Shown in pieces: positions 9,156 to 17,935 of a stretch of 64,000 nt of DNA. The stretch is from positions 1-64,000 of the forward strand of contig JAKVKH010000005.1 of assembly GCA_022486625.1 (NCBI GenBank), read 5' to 3'. Both the position numbers and the translations under genes were made by a program. Under the pieces are notes generated by a model that saw nothing but the letters and a program-made list of their open reading frames with translations, was not told the DNA's origin and did no database searches. Within the stretch, counting starts at the first letter, position 1, and the number at the start of each line of letters is the position of its first letter. The stretch is from Butyrivibrio sp. Its GTDB lineage: Bacteria > Bacillota > Clostridia > Lachnospirales > Lachnospiraceae.

Positions 9156-9223
9156 GAAAAATCCCCGATTTTTCAAGGTTTTTCGGCATTTTTTTGTGCT
9201 AATTGGTGACCCGGAAACCCGCA

Positions 9224-10678
9224 TTACTCCGTTGAGTTTTCGCTGACCGTTGTTTCCCTGATCAGATCTGGAAATGAGTAAGTTCTATCACACTTGGAAC
9301 TGTCTATGCTGATAGAATAACTCCTGGTTGTGTATCCCGTTTTTTTCAGGGTAACAGTATGGGTACCGGACACTTTGGTAAAGGAGATCGGTGCAATACC
9401 GATATAATTGCCGTCAAGATACAGTTCTGCGTCTGCCGGTGCATCCACATATACCTTATATCCTGTAATTTCGCTGCCTGATGTCTGACTGTTCGTCACT
9501 TCCGAAGTACTCCCGGTACTGTTTCCGCTTACTGAATATACATTACCTTTTTTGGCTGATGATGCTTCTGCCGCTGTATTTTGTGTGGATGCCACAGAGG
9601 ACCTTGCTGATGATGCGGTCTCTGAAGCCTGCGCTGTTGATGCCGCACTGCTGCTGTTGCCGGATACTGCACTCTCCTTTTCAAGTGTCAGCTGCACCAC
9701 TGCGGATGCCTGTCCCACCCGAAGATATTTATCCAGTACCTTATAGCCATCTGCTTCTGCCTCAAGTTTATGAAAACCATACTCATATGTCAGTGGAATT
9801 CCTGTCAGTGCTTCTTTCCCATCCACATACACTTTTGCATCTTCCGGCTCCGTTTCAAAGGTAACCTCCCCTTCCTGGGGTGCTTCTACCGGGATATCAC
9901 TGACATCTATCACCGTTTCCTTATTTCTTGCAACTGTGATCATCTTTGTATAATCCGCGCCATTACCGAGGATATGCAGTTCATACTCCCCTTCCGGTGC
10001 ATTTACCAGCATATTATCCGTTACGCGGTGAATCACTGTATTCCCGAGTTCCAGCCACGCGCCTTCAAGGCTCTGACCTTCTACCGTATCCGCTGACAGG
10101 CTGACATAGCCATGCCCGTGCGTAACACAGATGCTGTATACTTCCTGTGCAACTCCGCTTACGCGTATACTGTCTCCCTGAAGTATGTCTGCAAGAATTG
10201 CAGGCTTTCCTTCTGTCAGGATAAGACCGGTAGCTCCGATATGATAATTGGCCCCGTCAATGGTGACTGTCTCACCATCATCAGAAAAAGAATACTCTGT
10301 CGTATCGTCATGTGTCCACGCTTCGGAAGAAATCACCAGCGAATTCAAATGTTTTGAATTCTTCAAAAATGTGATATCCACGACTGTCCCGATTTCAAGA
10401 AGCTTTGGAGAAAGAGCTCTGCCATACTGGCTGTACATCAGTGAAGTATTGTCATAATTTAATGTATAATCTCTTCCCGTATCATGATTTCTGAAAGAAA
10501 TGGTATCTGCCTGTGTATCGATTGCCTTGATTGCCGCCGTATCTGCAGAATCATACTTTCCCAGCAGTGAAATCTGCTCCGCCGTCACCTGCAACGGATC
10601 GTTTGCCTGCAACAGTCCGATACAGATCATCATTCCGATCACCAGTACCGCTTTTTTTATTCCATTTTTTCTTTTCAT
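9224..10678 (-). CDS. PEGA-domain envelope protein
   Basis: Function unknown. An N-terminal hydrophobic segment (about 9-24) acts as signal peptide or membrane anchor. The middle is a beta-rich region, then a first PEGA-type repeat (about 268-335: FETEPEDAKVYVDGK), a long Ser/Ala/Thr-rich linker (about 335-400), and a second PEGA repeat (about 405-465: VDAPADAELYLDGNYIG). PEGA repeats are small extracytoplasmic beta domains thought to bind surface polymers. The start lies 3 bases after the cca stop, so translation is probably coupled to cca. The two genes have no obvious functional link. Confidence 0.8.
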   Translation of the reverse strand: MKRKNGIKKAVLVIGMMICIGLLQANDPLQVTAEQISLLGKYDSADTAAIKAIDTQADTISFRNHDTGRDYTLNYDNTSLMYSQYGRALSPKLLEIGTVVDITFLKNSKHLNSLVISSEAWTHDDTTEYSFSDDGETVTIDGANYHIGATGLILTEGKPAILADILQGDSIRVSGVAQEVYSICVTHGHGYVSLSADTVEGQSLEGAWLELGNTVIHRVTDNMLVNAPEGEYELHILGNGADYTKMITVARNKETVIDVSDIPVEAPQEGEVTFETEPEDAKVYVDGKEALTGIPLTYEYGFHKLEAEADGYKVLDKYLRVGQASAVVQLTLEKESAVSGNSSSAASTAQASETASSARSSVASTQNTAAEASSAKKGNVYSVSGNSTGSTSEVTNSQTSGSEITGYKVYVDAPADAELYLDGNYIGIAPISFTKVSGTHTVTLKKTGYTTRSYSISIDSSKCDRTYSFPDLIRETTVSENSTE

Positions 10679-10681
10679 CTC

Positions 10682-12061
10682 TCAGACCACCCTCGCTCCG
10701 TACTTTCTCAGATGAGACGGTTCCATGAGATATTCCCGTGTATTACATTCCGGATGTTGCAGCACTTCCATCAGCATTGCCTGCAGTACCTCTCCCAGTT
10801 CCTTCCCCGGGCTGATTCCTGCTGCAATCAGATCCTGTCCCCGAACCGCCAGCTGCTTAAGTGACAGGCACTCACCCGCTTCCAGGATATCCTCATACAT
10901 CGTCTGTACCCGTGCCAGCACCGCTTCCTTGATGTCTCTCTGATACATACTCTGTGCCAGCATATCTGCTCTTTTAACTTCCAGTAAAAGAGGGAAATCC
11001 TTTTCTCCGACTTTAAAAACTGCCATTCTGACATCTGCAGGAGTTGTCTCCTGTCCGATATGCAGATCGTGAAAACGTACCAGATTGCAGACCCTTGTCA
11101 TCGTTTCACGGTCAAACTTCAGCCTCAGCATGATTTCACGGGCAATTCCCGCACTTCGGACCGCATGTCCGTAAAAATGATGAATCCCGTCCTGATCCTC
11201 CGATATCGTCATTGGCTTTCCAATGTCATGAAACAGCATAGTCAGCCGGAGCACTCTGTCCGCCCTGACATTTTCCATTGATACTACAATATGCTCGCCC
11301 ACCGAATACATATGATGCGGATGATTCTGCGGCGTTTTCATGCAGGTATCAAATTCCGGAAGCACGATCCCGGTAATTCCCATGTCATATGCATCCCGGA
11401 TTCTTCCCGGATGATCCGAACAGAGCATCTTGACCAGTTCTGTCTGAATACGCTCTGCACTGATTTTCGAAAGTGTCGGTGCAAGCGCTCTGATCGCCAG
11501 CTGTGTCTGTTCCTCCACGGAATAATCCAGCTGTGCGGAAAAACGGATTGCCCGCATAATCCGAAGCGCATCTTCACCAAACCGCTCCATCGGATCTCCG
11601 ACACAGCGGATAACCTTCCTGTGAATATCCTTTATCCCGTCAAAGGCATCAATCAGGCCTTCTTCCTGATTATATGCCATTGCATTGATCGTAAAATCCC
11701 GTCTCCGCAGGTCTTCCCGAAGACTTGCCGTAAATGTGACATCTTTCGGGTGCCTGCTGTCCGCATATTCTCCGTCAATACGATAAGTGGTAACCTCATA
11801 CCCGTCACTGCCCAGCATGATGGTAACCGTTCCGTGTGCAATCCCTGTATCAATTGTTCTGCGAAACAGTTTTTTAACTTCCTGCGGTCTGGCATCCGTC
11901 GTGATATCCCAGTCTCCGGGAATTCTTCCCAGGATTGAATCTCTGACACATCCGCCAACCACGTATGCTTCATATCCGGCCTGATGAAGCGTATTTAATA
12001 TCTGTTCTGCCTTCTGCGGAATTTCTATCTTTATGCTGTTATTCTGCTTATTTTCATTCAT
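10682..12061 (-). CDS. cca: CCA-adding tRNA nucleotidyltransferase with HD domain
   Basis: Adds or repairs the 3' CCA end of tRNAs. The class II nucleotidyltransferase head is visible: GGCVRDSILG (36-45), the metal-binding DWD (50-52), then the RRDFTINAMAYN motif. An HD domain follows (LFHDIGKP), as in the Cca-HD subfamily. The length of 459 is normal. The start is uncertain because no clear Shine-Dalgarno site lies ahead of the ATG; the first ten residues are non-conserved in appearance. It is followed immediately by the PEGA-protein gene. Confidence 0.94.
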   Translation of the reverse strand: MNENKQNNSIKIEIPQKAEQILNTLHQAGYEAYVVGGCVRDSILGRIPGDWDITTDARPQEVKKLFRRTIDTGIAHGTVTIMLGSDGYEVTTYRIDGEYADSRHPKDVTFTASLREDLRRRDFTINAMAYNQEEGLIDAFDGIKDIHRKVIRCVGDPMERFGEDALRIMRAIRFSAQLDYSVEEQTQLAIRALAPTLSKISAERIQTELVKMLCSDHPGRIRDAYDMGITGIVLPEFDTCMKTPQNHPHHMYSVGEHIVVSMENVRADRVLRLTMLFHDIGKPMTISEDQDGIHHFYGHAVRSAGIAREIMLRLKFDRETMTRVCNLVRFHDLHIGQETTPADVRMAVFKVGEKDFPLLLEVKRADMLAQSMYQRDIKEAVLARVQTMYEDILEAGECLSLKQLAVRGQDLIAAGISPGKELGEVLQAMLMEVLQHPECNTREYLMEPSHLRKYGARVV

Positions 12062-12116
12062 ATTTCATATCATAGCGCAAAAAACAGGAAGTGTGAAGAA
12101 CCTCCGCTCAGACAAT

Positions 12117-13463
12117 TCATCCCTGAAAGCTCTGAATCTCATACTCCGGTGCAAACTCCTGCCGGCCAGCCGTCTGTTCCCAGCTCTGCACCAGCCGGTC
12201 CGCCACCATTTTCCCGTTTACAGAATCAGTTCCGGTAAGCAGTATCATATATTGCCCATGTCCAAAGCATGTCACCACGTCACCTTTCCGAAGCGTTTTT
12301 TCTGCAAGATCACCGAATTCATTCAGCGCGCTGTCAAGGGCAGTATCATCTGCTGCTCCCTTTTTCTCATTCATGGTAAACAGAATCAGCTGCGCCTTCA
12401 CTGATTCCCTCTCACTCCTGCGCTTCAGAAACCGGAAAATATTACGGAAATTCTCATAATCCACACGATAGGCACCCGACTTTGAACTGTTTTCCTCAAT
12501 CAGCCTGCGCGCCTGAGCAATTCCGATTTCCCCGTTTTCTTCCGCATCCTGAAGCCCGTCACAGGATCTGTTATAAATACTGTACCCGCATCTGCCATGT
12601 TGTTTTACATAATAAAGTGCCGCATCTGCATGATCATAAAGCATTGAAAAGTCCATCCCATCCCGTGGTGCAAACGCACCTCCGATTGACATACTGAACG
12701 GAATCCCCGAATTATCTCCAAGCATATCGTTCAGAATATACTCAATTCTCATATTGATCTTTTCACACCGTTCTTCCAGATGTTCAAGATTCTCAAAATT
12801 TTTATAAAAAATAATGAATTCATCTCCGCCGATTCTTGCAAGTGTATCATAGGAGCGGACAAAAGATCGCAGTACTTCTCCTACCCTGAGCAGCAGCTGG
12901 TCTCCCGCTTTATGCCCATAAGTATCATTGACCTGTTTAAAATGATCAAGATCCATCATCAGCAGTACACCATTTGCATCCGGTTCCTTCAGATACAGAT
13001 CAATTTCCCTTGCCGCCGCACGTCTGTTCAAAAGTCCGGTGAGCGGATCTGCATCCGCATTTTGTTCAAGTACCCTGCGGGTATGTTCATTCAGAAGAAC
13101 CATTTCTATTCTTTTCAGCAATATATCAGCTTTAAACGGCTTATGGATATAATCGCGGGCACCCATCTCCAGTCCGCGCACTTCACTTTCAATATTATCT
13201 TCCGATGTCATGAAAATCACCGGAATGTCACATCCGCTCTGCTGCTTAAGCTGTTCCATGGTCTCATAGCCGTCCATCTCCGGCATATTCAGATCCATCA
13301 GAATCAGATCCGGCTGCTCTGTTTTCGCCTGATTTAATGCTTCTTCTCCTGAGTTCACACTGAACGTCTCATATTTCTGATTCAGAATCTTGTCTGCTAT
13401 ACGACAGACAATCTCATCATCATCCACAATCATGATTTTTTCCACGACAGCTACCTCATTCAT
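12117..13463 (-). CDS. Response regulator with receiver and GGDEF domains
   Basis: Predicted phosphorylation-controlled diguanylate cyclase making cyclic di-GMP in the cytoplasm. Residues 8-125 form a receiver domain with acidic pocket DDD (14-16), phospho-acceptor Asp57 and Lys108 (HKPF). Residues 135-300 form a GGDEF domain with intact GGDEF at 212-216 and an RSYD inhibitory site (203-206) exactly five residues before it, which suggests product inhibition. The C-terminal 120 residues look like a second, degenerate cyclase-like domain (RKGDVVTCFGHGQYMILLTG replaces the signature). The start overlaps the LytTR gene stop as ATGA; an alternative GTG six codons downstream has a GAGG site and would begin directly at the receiver. 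No histidine kinase is nearby. Confidence 0.92.
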   Translation of the reverse strand: MNEVAVVEKIMIVDDDEIVCRIADKILNQKYETFSVNSGEEALNQAKTEQPDLILMDLNMPEMDGYETMEQLKQQSGCDIPVIFMTSEDNIESEVRGLEMGARDYIHKPFKADILLKRIEMVLLNEHTRRVLEQNADADPLTGLLNRRAAAREIDLYLKEPDANGVLLMMDLDHFKQVNDTYGHKAGDQLLLRVGEVLRSFVRSYDTLARIGGDEFIIFYKNFENLEHLEERCEKINMRIEYILNDMLGDNSGIPFSMSIGGAFAPRDGMDFSMLYDHADAALYYVKQHGRCGYSIYNRSCDGLQDAEENGEIGIAQARRLIEENSSKSGAYRVDYENFRNIFRFLKRRSERESVKAQLILFTMNEKKGAADDTALDSALNEFGDLAEKTLRKGDVVTCFGHGQYMILLTGTDSVNGKMVADRLVQSWEQTAGRQEFAPEYEIQSFQG

Positions 13464-14173
13464 CTTCCATTACTGCGATATGCCTCATACGACGAAAATG
13501 CCTGTTCGGCATATTTTGAACTGATCTGAAGCTCTGTTCCGTCCGTAAGAACAACACTTCTGGAATCCATTGTCCTTACTCTGTGAAGTGCCACCACTTC
13601 AAATCTCGATATCTGTACAAACTCACTCACCGGAAGCTGCTCCAGCATTTTTCCCAGTGTCATATACGTTGTGTAATCATTTGACCCTGTATGTATGATC
13701 AGCTTACGGTTAAGCGTTTCCATATAGGTAATATCAGATATATATATTTTCCAGCTTTCGCGGTTCATAAAGATTTCAATGGCACTGGTTCTTGCATAAT
13801 GCTGCATTGCAAGATCCATTACTAACTTGAACTTTTCATACAGCACGGGTTTCTGGAGATAGGACAGAGTTCCTACTTCAAAAGCTTCTGCCGCATACTC
13901 ATTTCCACTGGTAATAAAGATAATCTGACTTTTAAGTCCCATCGCACGAATCTGCCTCGCCAGATCTATCCCGGTCATATCCGGCATATATATATCCAGA
14001 AGAACGATATCCGCAGGCTGCTCTCTGAGTTTTTTCAGAAATTCATCCCCGGATGCACATTCTGTAATTTCGGCCTGCATATGCACCGTTTCTGTATATC
14101 TGTTCAGCAGTTTTCTGATCAGTACACGTTCAATCAGTTCGTCATCGCATATAAAAATATTAAGTTTCTCCAC
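13460..14173 (-). CDS. LytTR-type response regulator
   Basis: Transcription factor of the AgrA/LytR class. A receiver domain (acidic pair in ICDDE, phospho-acceptor in VLLDIYMPDMTG, Lys in LQKPV) is followed by a LytTR DNA-binding domain from about residue 130 (ISDITYMETLNRKLIIHT ... FVQISRFEVVALHRV). The ORF track begins 18 codons upstream, but the GTG at 14171-14173 has a strong GGGAGGGAG site and starts directly at the receiver, giving 237 residues. It is coupled by a 4-base overlap to the receiver-GGDEF gene. No sensor kinase lies next to it; the divergent membrane cyclases are the only other signalling genes here. Confidence 0.92.
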   Translation of the reverse strand: MEKLNIFICDDELIERVLIRKLLNRYTETVHMQAEITECASGDEFLKKLREQPADIVLLDIYMPDMTGIDLARQIRAMGLKSQIIFITSGNEYAAEAFEVGTLSYLQKPVLYEKFKLVMDLAMQHYARTSAIEIFMNRESWKIYISDITYMETLNRKLIIHTGSNDYTTYMTLGKMLEQLPVSEFVQISRFEVVALHRVRTMDSRSVVLTDGTELQISSKYAEQAFSSYEAYRSNGR

Positions 14174-14369
14174 GTGCCAGCTCCCTCCCCAACTCATTCT
14201 GCAATTATCGCCAGCCCGTACCACCATGTTAGCAACTATGCAGAATCCTGCAACACTGATTGTGCAAAAGCTCTCTATCTCGTCATGAAAAGTAAAGTAA
14301 AGAACCTCTCTAATTATAGTAGGTCTTCGAATATAAAATCAATTATTAACGATATTTCTTCTGCGATAC

Positions 14370-14399
14370 TTGCTGATTTCCTCTCCGATATAGTAAAAT
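14370..14399 (+). promoter_or_regulatory. Possible promoter of the membrane cyclase pair
   Basis: TTGCTG and TAAAAT separated by 18 bases lie about 55 bases before the first cyclase start, inside the 280-base divergent region. The rest of that region is AT-rich and shows no other clear element. Confidence 0.4.
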
Positions 14400-14453
14400 G
14401 GTATCAGAAGATATAAAAACACAGGTACTGACCATCTGCAGAAAGAGGCGTAT

Positions 14454-16172
14454 ATGTTTCTGTCAGCTCAAAAGCACAGAGCTGCCCTGTTTACATTAAT
14501 CGCAGTTATTCTTGGAATGGTAATCCTGCTTGGCTGTTATTTTTTTCTGCATAAAAGCAGCATCTACCCGGTCGTCAATCTGAATAGCGGTTGGAGCATC
14601 ACTCACAAAGACATCACCTATCAGAATATCACACTTTCCAGGTCTGATATTGGTGTTGCCGATAATGGTGATGTTTATATTCTTGCAGTCAGACTTCCGA
14701 AAAGTTCCATTCCATATCCCTGTATCGAATTCCGAAGCATCCATTCTGCTGTTGATGCCTATCTGGACGGCAGAATGATCTATACCTGGGGACACCGGCT
14801 GGCACTGGACGGCGAAATGGTGCCCAAGGGGATGCGCACAATTCCGCTGCCTGACGACTACGCCGGCAAAACGCTTACCATTCGTCTGACTTCAGCGCAA
14901 AATCTCGCGTTTTCCGGATTTTCTCCCGTCTATCTCGGTTCCAGACAGGATCTTTTTTTTCAGTCCTTAAGTCACAGCATTTTTCATCTGTTTGTTGGCA
15001 TATTTCTCCTCGTCATGGGCCTGATCCTTCTGTTTCTGTCTCCCTATCTGCTGCTTTCCCACAATATGGATTTCCGCATTTTTTTCTGCAGCATCATCTC
15101 CCTGCTGCTGGGAAGCTATGTCCTGTCCTACTATGATATCTTTAACTATTTCACAGACCGGATTTCTCTCAATACCACCATTGAATATATGTCCTTTTAC
15201 CTGATTCCCGTTGCACTCTCAGGTTACATTATGATGGCCTCACGAAACCTGCTCCGGAAAATCTGCATCTCATTTTTCCTGACCAATTCCATCTTCGTCA
15301 TGTGCGTTGTGCTGATGGCACTGATGAATACCATGCTGATCTCCGAACATACGACCTCCCTGCATATTCTGTGCCTCAGTGAAGGCATCATCATTCTTTC
15401 GCTGATTATCCGAAATTTTCACAGAAAGTCTCCCCTTCGCGGTCCGGATTCCGATAATGCCTCTGATGTTGCTCTTCTGACCGGTATTACAGGATTTCTG
15501 ATCTGTGCGGTCATTGATATCATCAAATACACATTTGCCAAGTACCGGGGTGCCGGCGGTGAAGCCAATAATGACATTACCTTTACCACCTTTGGTGCTC
15601 TTTTCTTTGTCATGTGCCTCCTGGTCAGCTATTTCTTTTATCGCCTGTCAGAAATCAGTTCTCAGCAGAAAAATCTGCAGCTGGAGAATCTCGCCTATCT
15701 GGACCCGCTGACCGGACTTGCGAACCGGGCACGATGTGAAAATTTTCTTTCCGCTCTTTCCGGTTCAGACCTGCCCTATTTCATCATCAGCATTGACCTT
15801 GATCACCTGAAACTGGTCAATGACACCTGGGGACATCCTGAGGGTGACCGGTGGCTTTCCAGCTTTGCAGTCATCCTGCAGGATACTTTCTGGGATGCAT
15901 CCTTAATCGGCCGTATGGGCGGAGATGAATTCCTGATCGTCCAGGAACACAGATCCTGCAGTGTCATAAACTCCAGACTTCAGGATCTGCAGACACTGCT
16001 GTCAGGTCAGAAGTCTCCCCTGCAGAAAATTCATTATGGCTTTTCCTATGGATGTGCAGCCAGTTCCGAGCTGTCGGGAACCGGTGTCTCCGGTCTTTAT
16101 CAGCTTGCTGACAACCGCATGTATCAAATGAAACAGCAGCGCCATATGATGCAGGAAGGAGGCCGGCTGTGA
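14454..16172 (+). CDS. Membrane diguanylate cyclase, 7TMR-DISM plus GGDEF (first of pair)
   Basis: Predicted sensor that makes cyclic di-GMP. One N-terminal transmembrane helix (about 13-33) precedes an extracytoplasmic beta-sandwich of the 7TMR-DISM extracellular type (about 40-165), then seven hydrophobic helices (about 175-400) and a cytoplasmic GGDEF domain (about 410-565) with intact GGDEF at 489-493. No RxxD inhibitory site occurs five residues before the signature. DISM beta-sandwiches are thought to bind carbohydrates or other small ligands. A GAGG site precedes the ATG. The next gene overlaps its stop codon and has the same architecture. Confidence 0.9.
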   Translation: MFLSAQKHRAALFTLIAVILGMVILLGCYFFLHKSSIYPVVNLNSGWSITHKDITYQNITLSRSDIGVADNGDVYILAVRLPKSSIPYPCIEFRSIHSAVDAYLDGRMIYTWGHRLALDGEMVPKGMRTIPLPDDYAGKTLTIRLTSAQNLAFSGFSPVYLGSRQDLFFQSLSHSIFHLFVGIFLLVMGLILLFLSPYLLLSHNMDFRIFFCSIISLLLGSYVLSYYDIFNYFTDRISLNTTIEYMSFYLIPVALSGYIMMASRNLLRKICISFFLTNSIFVMCVVLMALMNTMLISEHTTSLHILCLSEGIIILSLIIRNFHRKSPLRGPDSDNASDVALLTGITGFLICAVIDIIKYTFAKYRGAGGEANNDITFTTFGALFFVMCLLVSYFFYRLSEISSQQKNLQLENLAYLDPLTGLANRARCENFLSALSGSDLPYFIISIDLDHLKLVNDTWGHPEGDRWLSSFAVILQDTFWDASLIGRMGGDEFLIVQEHRSCSVINSRLQDLQTLLSGQKSPLQKIHYGFSYGCAASSELSGTGVSGLYQLADNRMYQMKQQRHMMQEGGRL

Positions 16173-17866
16173 AATCTTTACTGAAGCATATTCTCATCGG
16201 CATTCCCACCTTTTTCCTGATCGTGCTGCTGTTATCCAGCACCCTGCATTTCAGCCCGCAGTCTCACACCACGCCGCTTTCTGACCACTGGACAATAAGT
16301 CTGCATGGCAAACAGTATGATGATCTTTCCTATAATCATCTGCCTGTATCCGCACTGCCACAGCTTTCTGCCGGAGACCGTATTTCCACTTTCTGTGTGG
16401 TGGATGCCGATCCTGTAGATTTTCCTGCGCTGATCTTTCGGACCCGCTGCTGCGCATTCCGCATTTATATGGATAACCGTCTCATTTATGATTATCCGTT
16501 ATCCCGCGCGCGGTACGGCCATTTTCTCGGCTGGCAGTATCACATCGTCTCACTTCCGCAGGACTGCGTGGGGCATACCATAAGTTTCAGATTTAATGTG
16601 ATTCAGGACACCCCGTTTTCCATCATCACCACGCCGTGGTTTGGTTGTTTTGATGATCTGATCAAGTTGTTCCTTCACCGGCACATTCTGGCACTGTTTT
16701 CCGGAATTTTCCTGTGTGTATTCGGAATCTGCTTTCTTCTGGCCTCCATTATTTTTGCCTCTTTCACCAGGGATGTCTTTTCGCAGATTATTTCTGCACT
16801 TCTGTGCCTTGATATTGGCATCTGGATTCTCTCTGCCATGCAGCTGGGTGAGCTTTTCACCGACCAGTCTTCCATGCCGGTGTTTGAACATATCATATTC
16901 TTTCTTGCTGTTCCCCTGCTTTATCTGCTTCTTGGCAGCACCAGAAAATGTTTCCGCTCAAAGCTGTTCCTGTGGCTTTCCATTCCCAGTACCGCTCTGT
17001 GCATCCCTCTCAGCATTCTGAGCATTACCAGCGAAATTAACATTTTTCCGGTATTTTTTATCCTGATTGGTGTTTTGTTCGGACTGCAGCTGTACTATGG
17101 TATTATTGATCTTGGCCGCATACAGAAAGAAAACTTCAATCTTTCCGTTTTCGTACAGATGAGCGGTGCCATTATACTTACCTTCGGTATTCTTTTAACA
17201 AACGCAATGGCATTCAGACTTTCTTTCTATGTATCCGGACCGAACATGTTATTTATTTCAGTTCTTCCTGTCTGTTCGCTGCTGTTCGTCATCACAAGAC
17301 TCTCCAGCTATCTTATTTCCCTGGCCGGATCCCATCAGCAGCACCTTCGCAGTGTCACACTTTCTCAGCTTGCCTACATGGATGCACTTACAGGTCTTCC
17401 CAACCGGGCGCGCAGTGACCAGCTCTTTAAATCGCTTTCAGAATCTTCTGATGATTTCTGCCTGATCAGTCTTGACCTGAACGGTCTCAAGGAAATCAAC
17501 GACCTGCTGGGCCATCCCGCCGGTGACAGACTCCTTGTCAGCTTTGCCGATACGCTGCGCAGTGTATTCATCGGTTATTCCTGCTGCAGAACCGGCGGAG
17601 ATGAGTTTCTCGTCATCATGAACTGTACCGACAGAGAAACTGTGGAAAAAAACATTACGCAGATGAATCTGCAACTGAAGGCACTGGACAGTTCAGAACC
17701 CGATATGGATCACAGTACCGCTTATGGATACGCATTCCGCCATGAGTGTCCGGAGCAGAGTGTACACGATGTCTATATGCTGGCAGATCAGCGTATGTAT
17801 GAATGTAAGCGAAAGCAGCACGAACAAAGCCATTCTCCCGCATCCGATTCCATAAAAAAATCATAA
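16169..17866 (+). CDS. Membrane diguanylate cyclase, 7TMR-DISM plus GGDEF (second of pair)
   Basis: Same domain order as the preceding gene: N-terminal helix (about 8-26), extracytoplasmic beta-sandwich, seven-helix membrane block (about 170-385) and a GGDEF domain with intact signature at 476-480 and no RxxD inhibitory site. The start is GTG, overlapping the upstream stop as GTGA, with a strong AGGAAGGAGG site, so the two are translationally coupled. The two proteins are clearly related but diverged, especially in the extracytoplasmic half, which suggests an old tandem duplication with different ligands. They could also act as a heterodimer, which is inference. Confidence 0.9.
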   Translation: MKSLLKHILIGIPTFFLIVLLLSSTLHFSPQSHTTPLSDHWTISLHGKQYDDLSYNHLPVSALPQLSAGDRISTFCVVDADPVDFPALIFRTRCCAFRIYMDNRLIYDYPLSRARYGHFLGWQYHIVSLPQDCVGHTISFRFNVIQDTPFSIITTPWFGCFDDLIKLFLHRHILALFSGIFLCVFGICFLLASIIFASFTRDVFSQIISALLCLDIGIWILSAMQLGELFTDQSSMPVFEHIIFFLAVPLLYLLLGSTRKCFRSKLFLWLSIPSTALCIPLSILSITSEINIFPVFFILIGVLFGLQLYYGIIDLGRIQKENFNLSVFVQMSGAIILTFGILLTNAMAFRLSFYVSGPNMLFISVLPVCSLLFVITRLSSYLISLAGSHQQHLRSVTLSQLAYMDALTGLPNRARSDQLFKSLSESSDDFCLISLDLNGLKEINDLLGHPAGDRLLVSFADTLRSVFIGYSCCRTGGDEFLVIMNCTDRETVEKNITQMNLQLKALDSSEPDMDHSTAYGYAFRHECPEQSVHDVYMLADQRMYECKRKQHEQSHSPASDSIKKS

Positions 17867-17877
17867 CAGCTATCCGC

Positions 17878-17910
17878 AAAAACAGCGCCTGCAAAAACGC
17901 AGACGCTGTT
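17878..17910 (-). terminator. Intrinsic terminator of proS
   Basis: Arms AACAGCGCCTGC and GCAGACGCTGTT (one mismatch) around a 6-base loop. On the minus strand it is followed by a T-run, placing it as the end of the proS transcript; it may also stop the convergent cyclase transcript. Confidence 0.75.
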
Positions 17911-17935
17911 CCATAGTTCTTCCTTACATTTAAAT

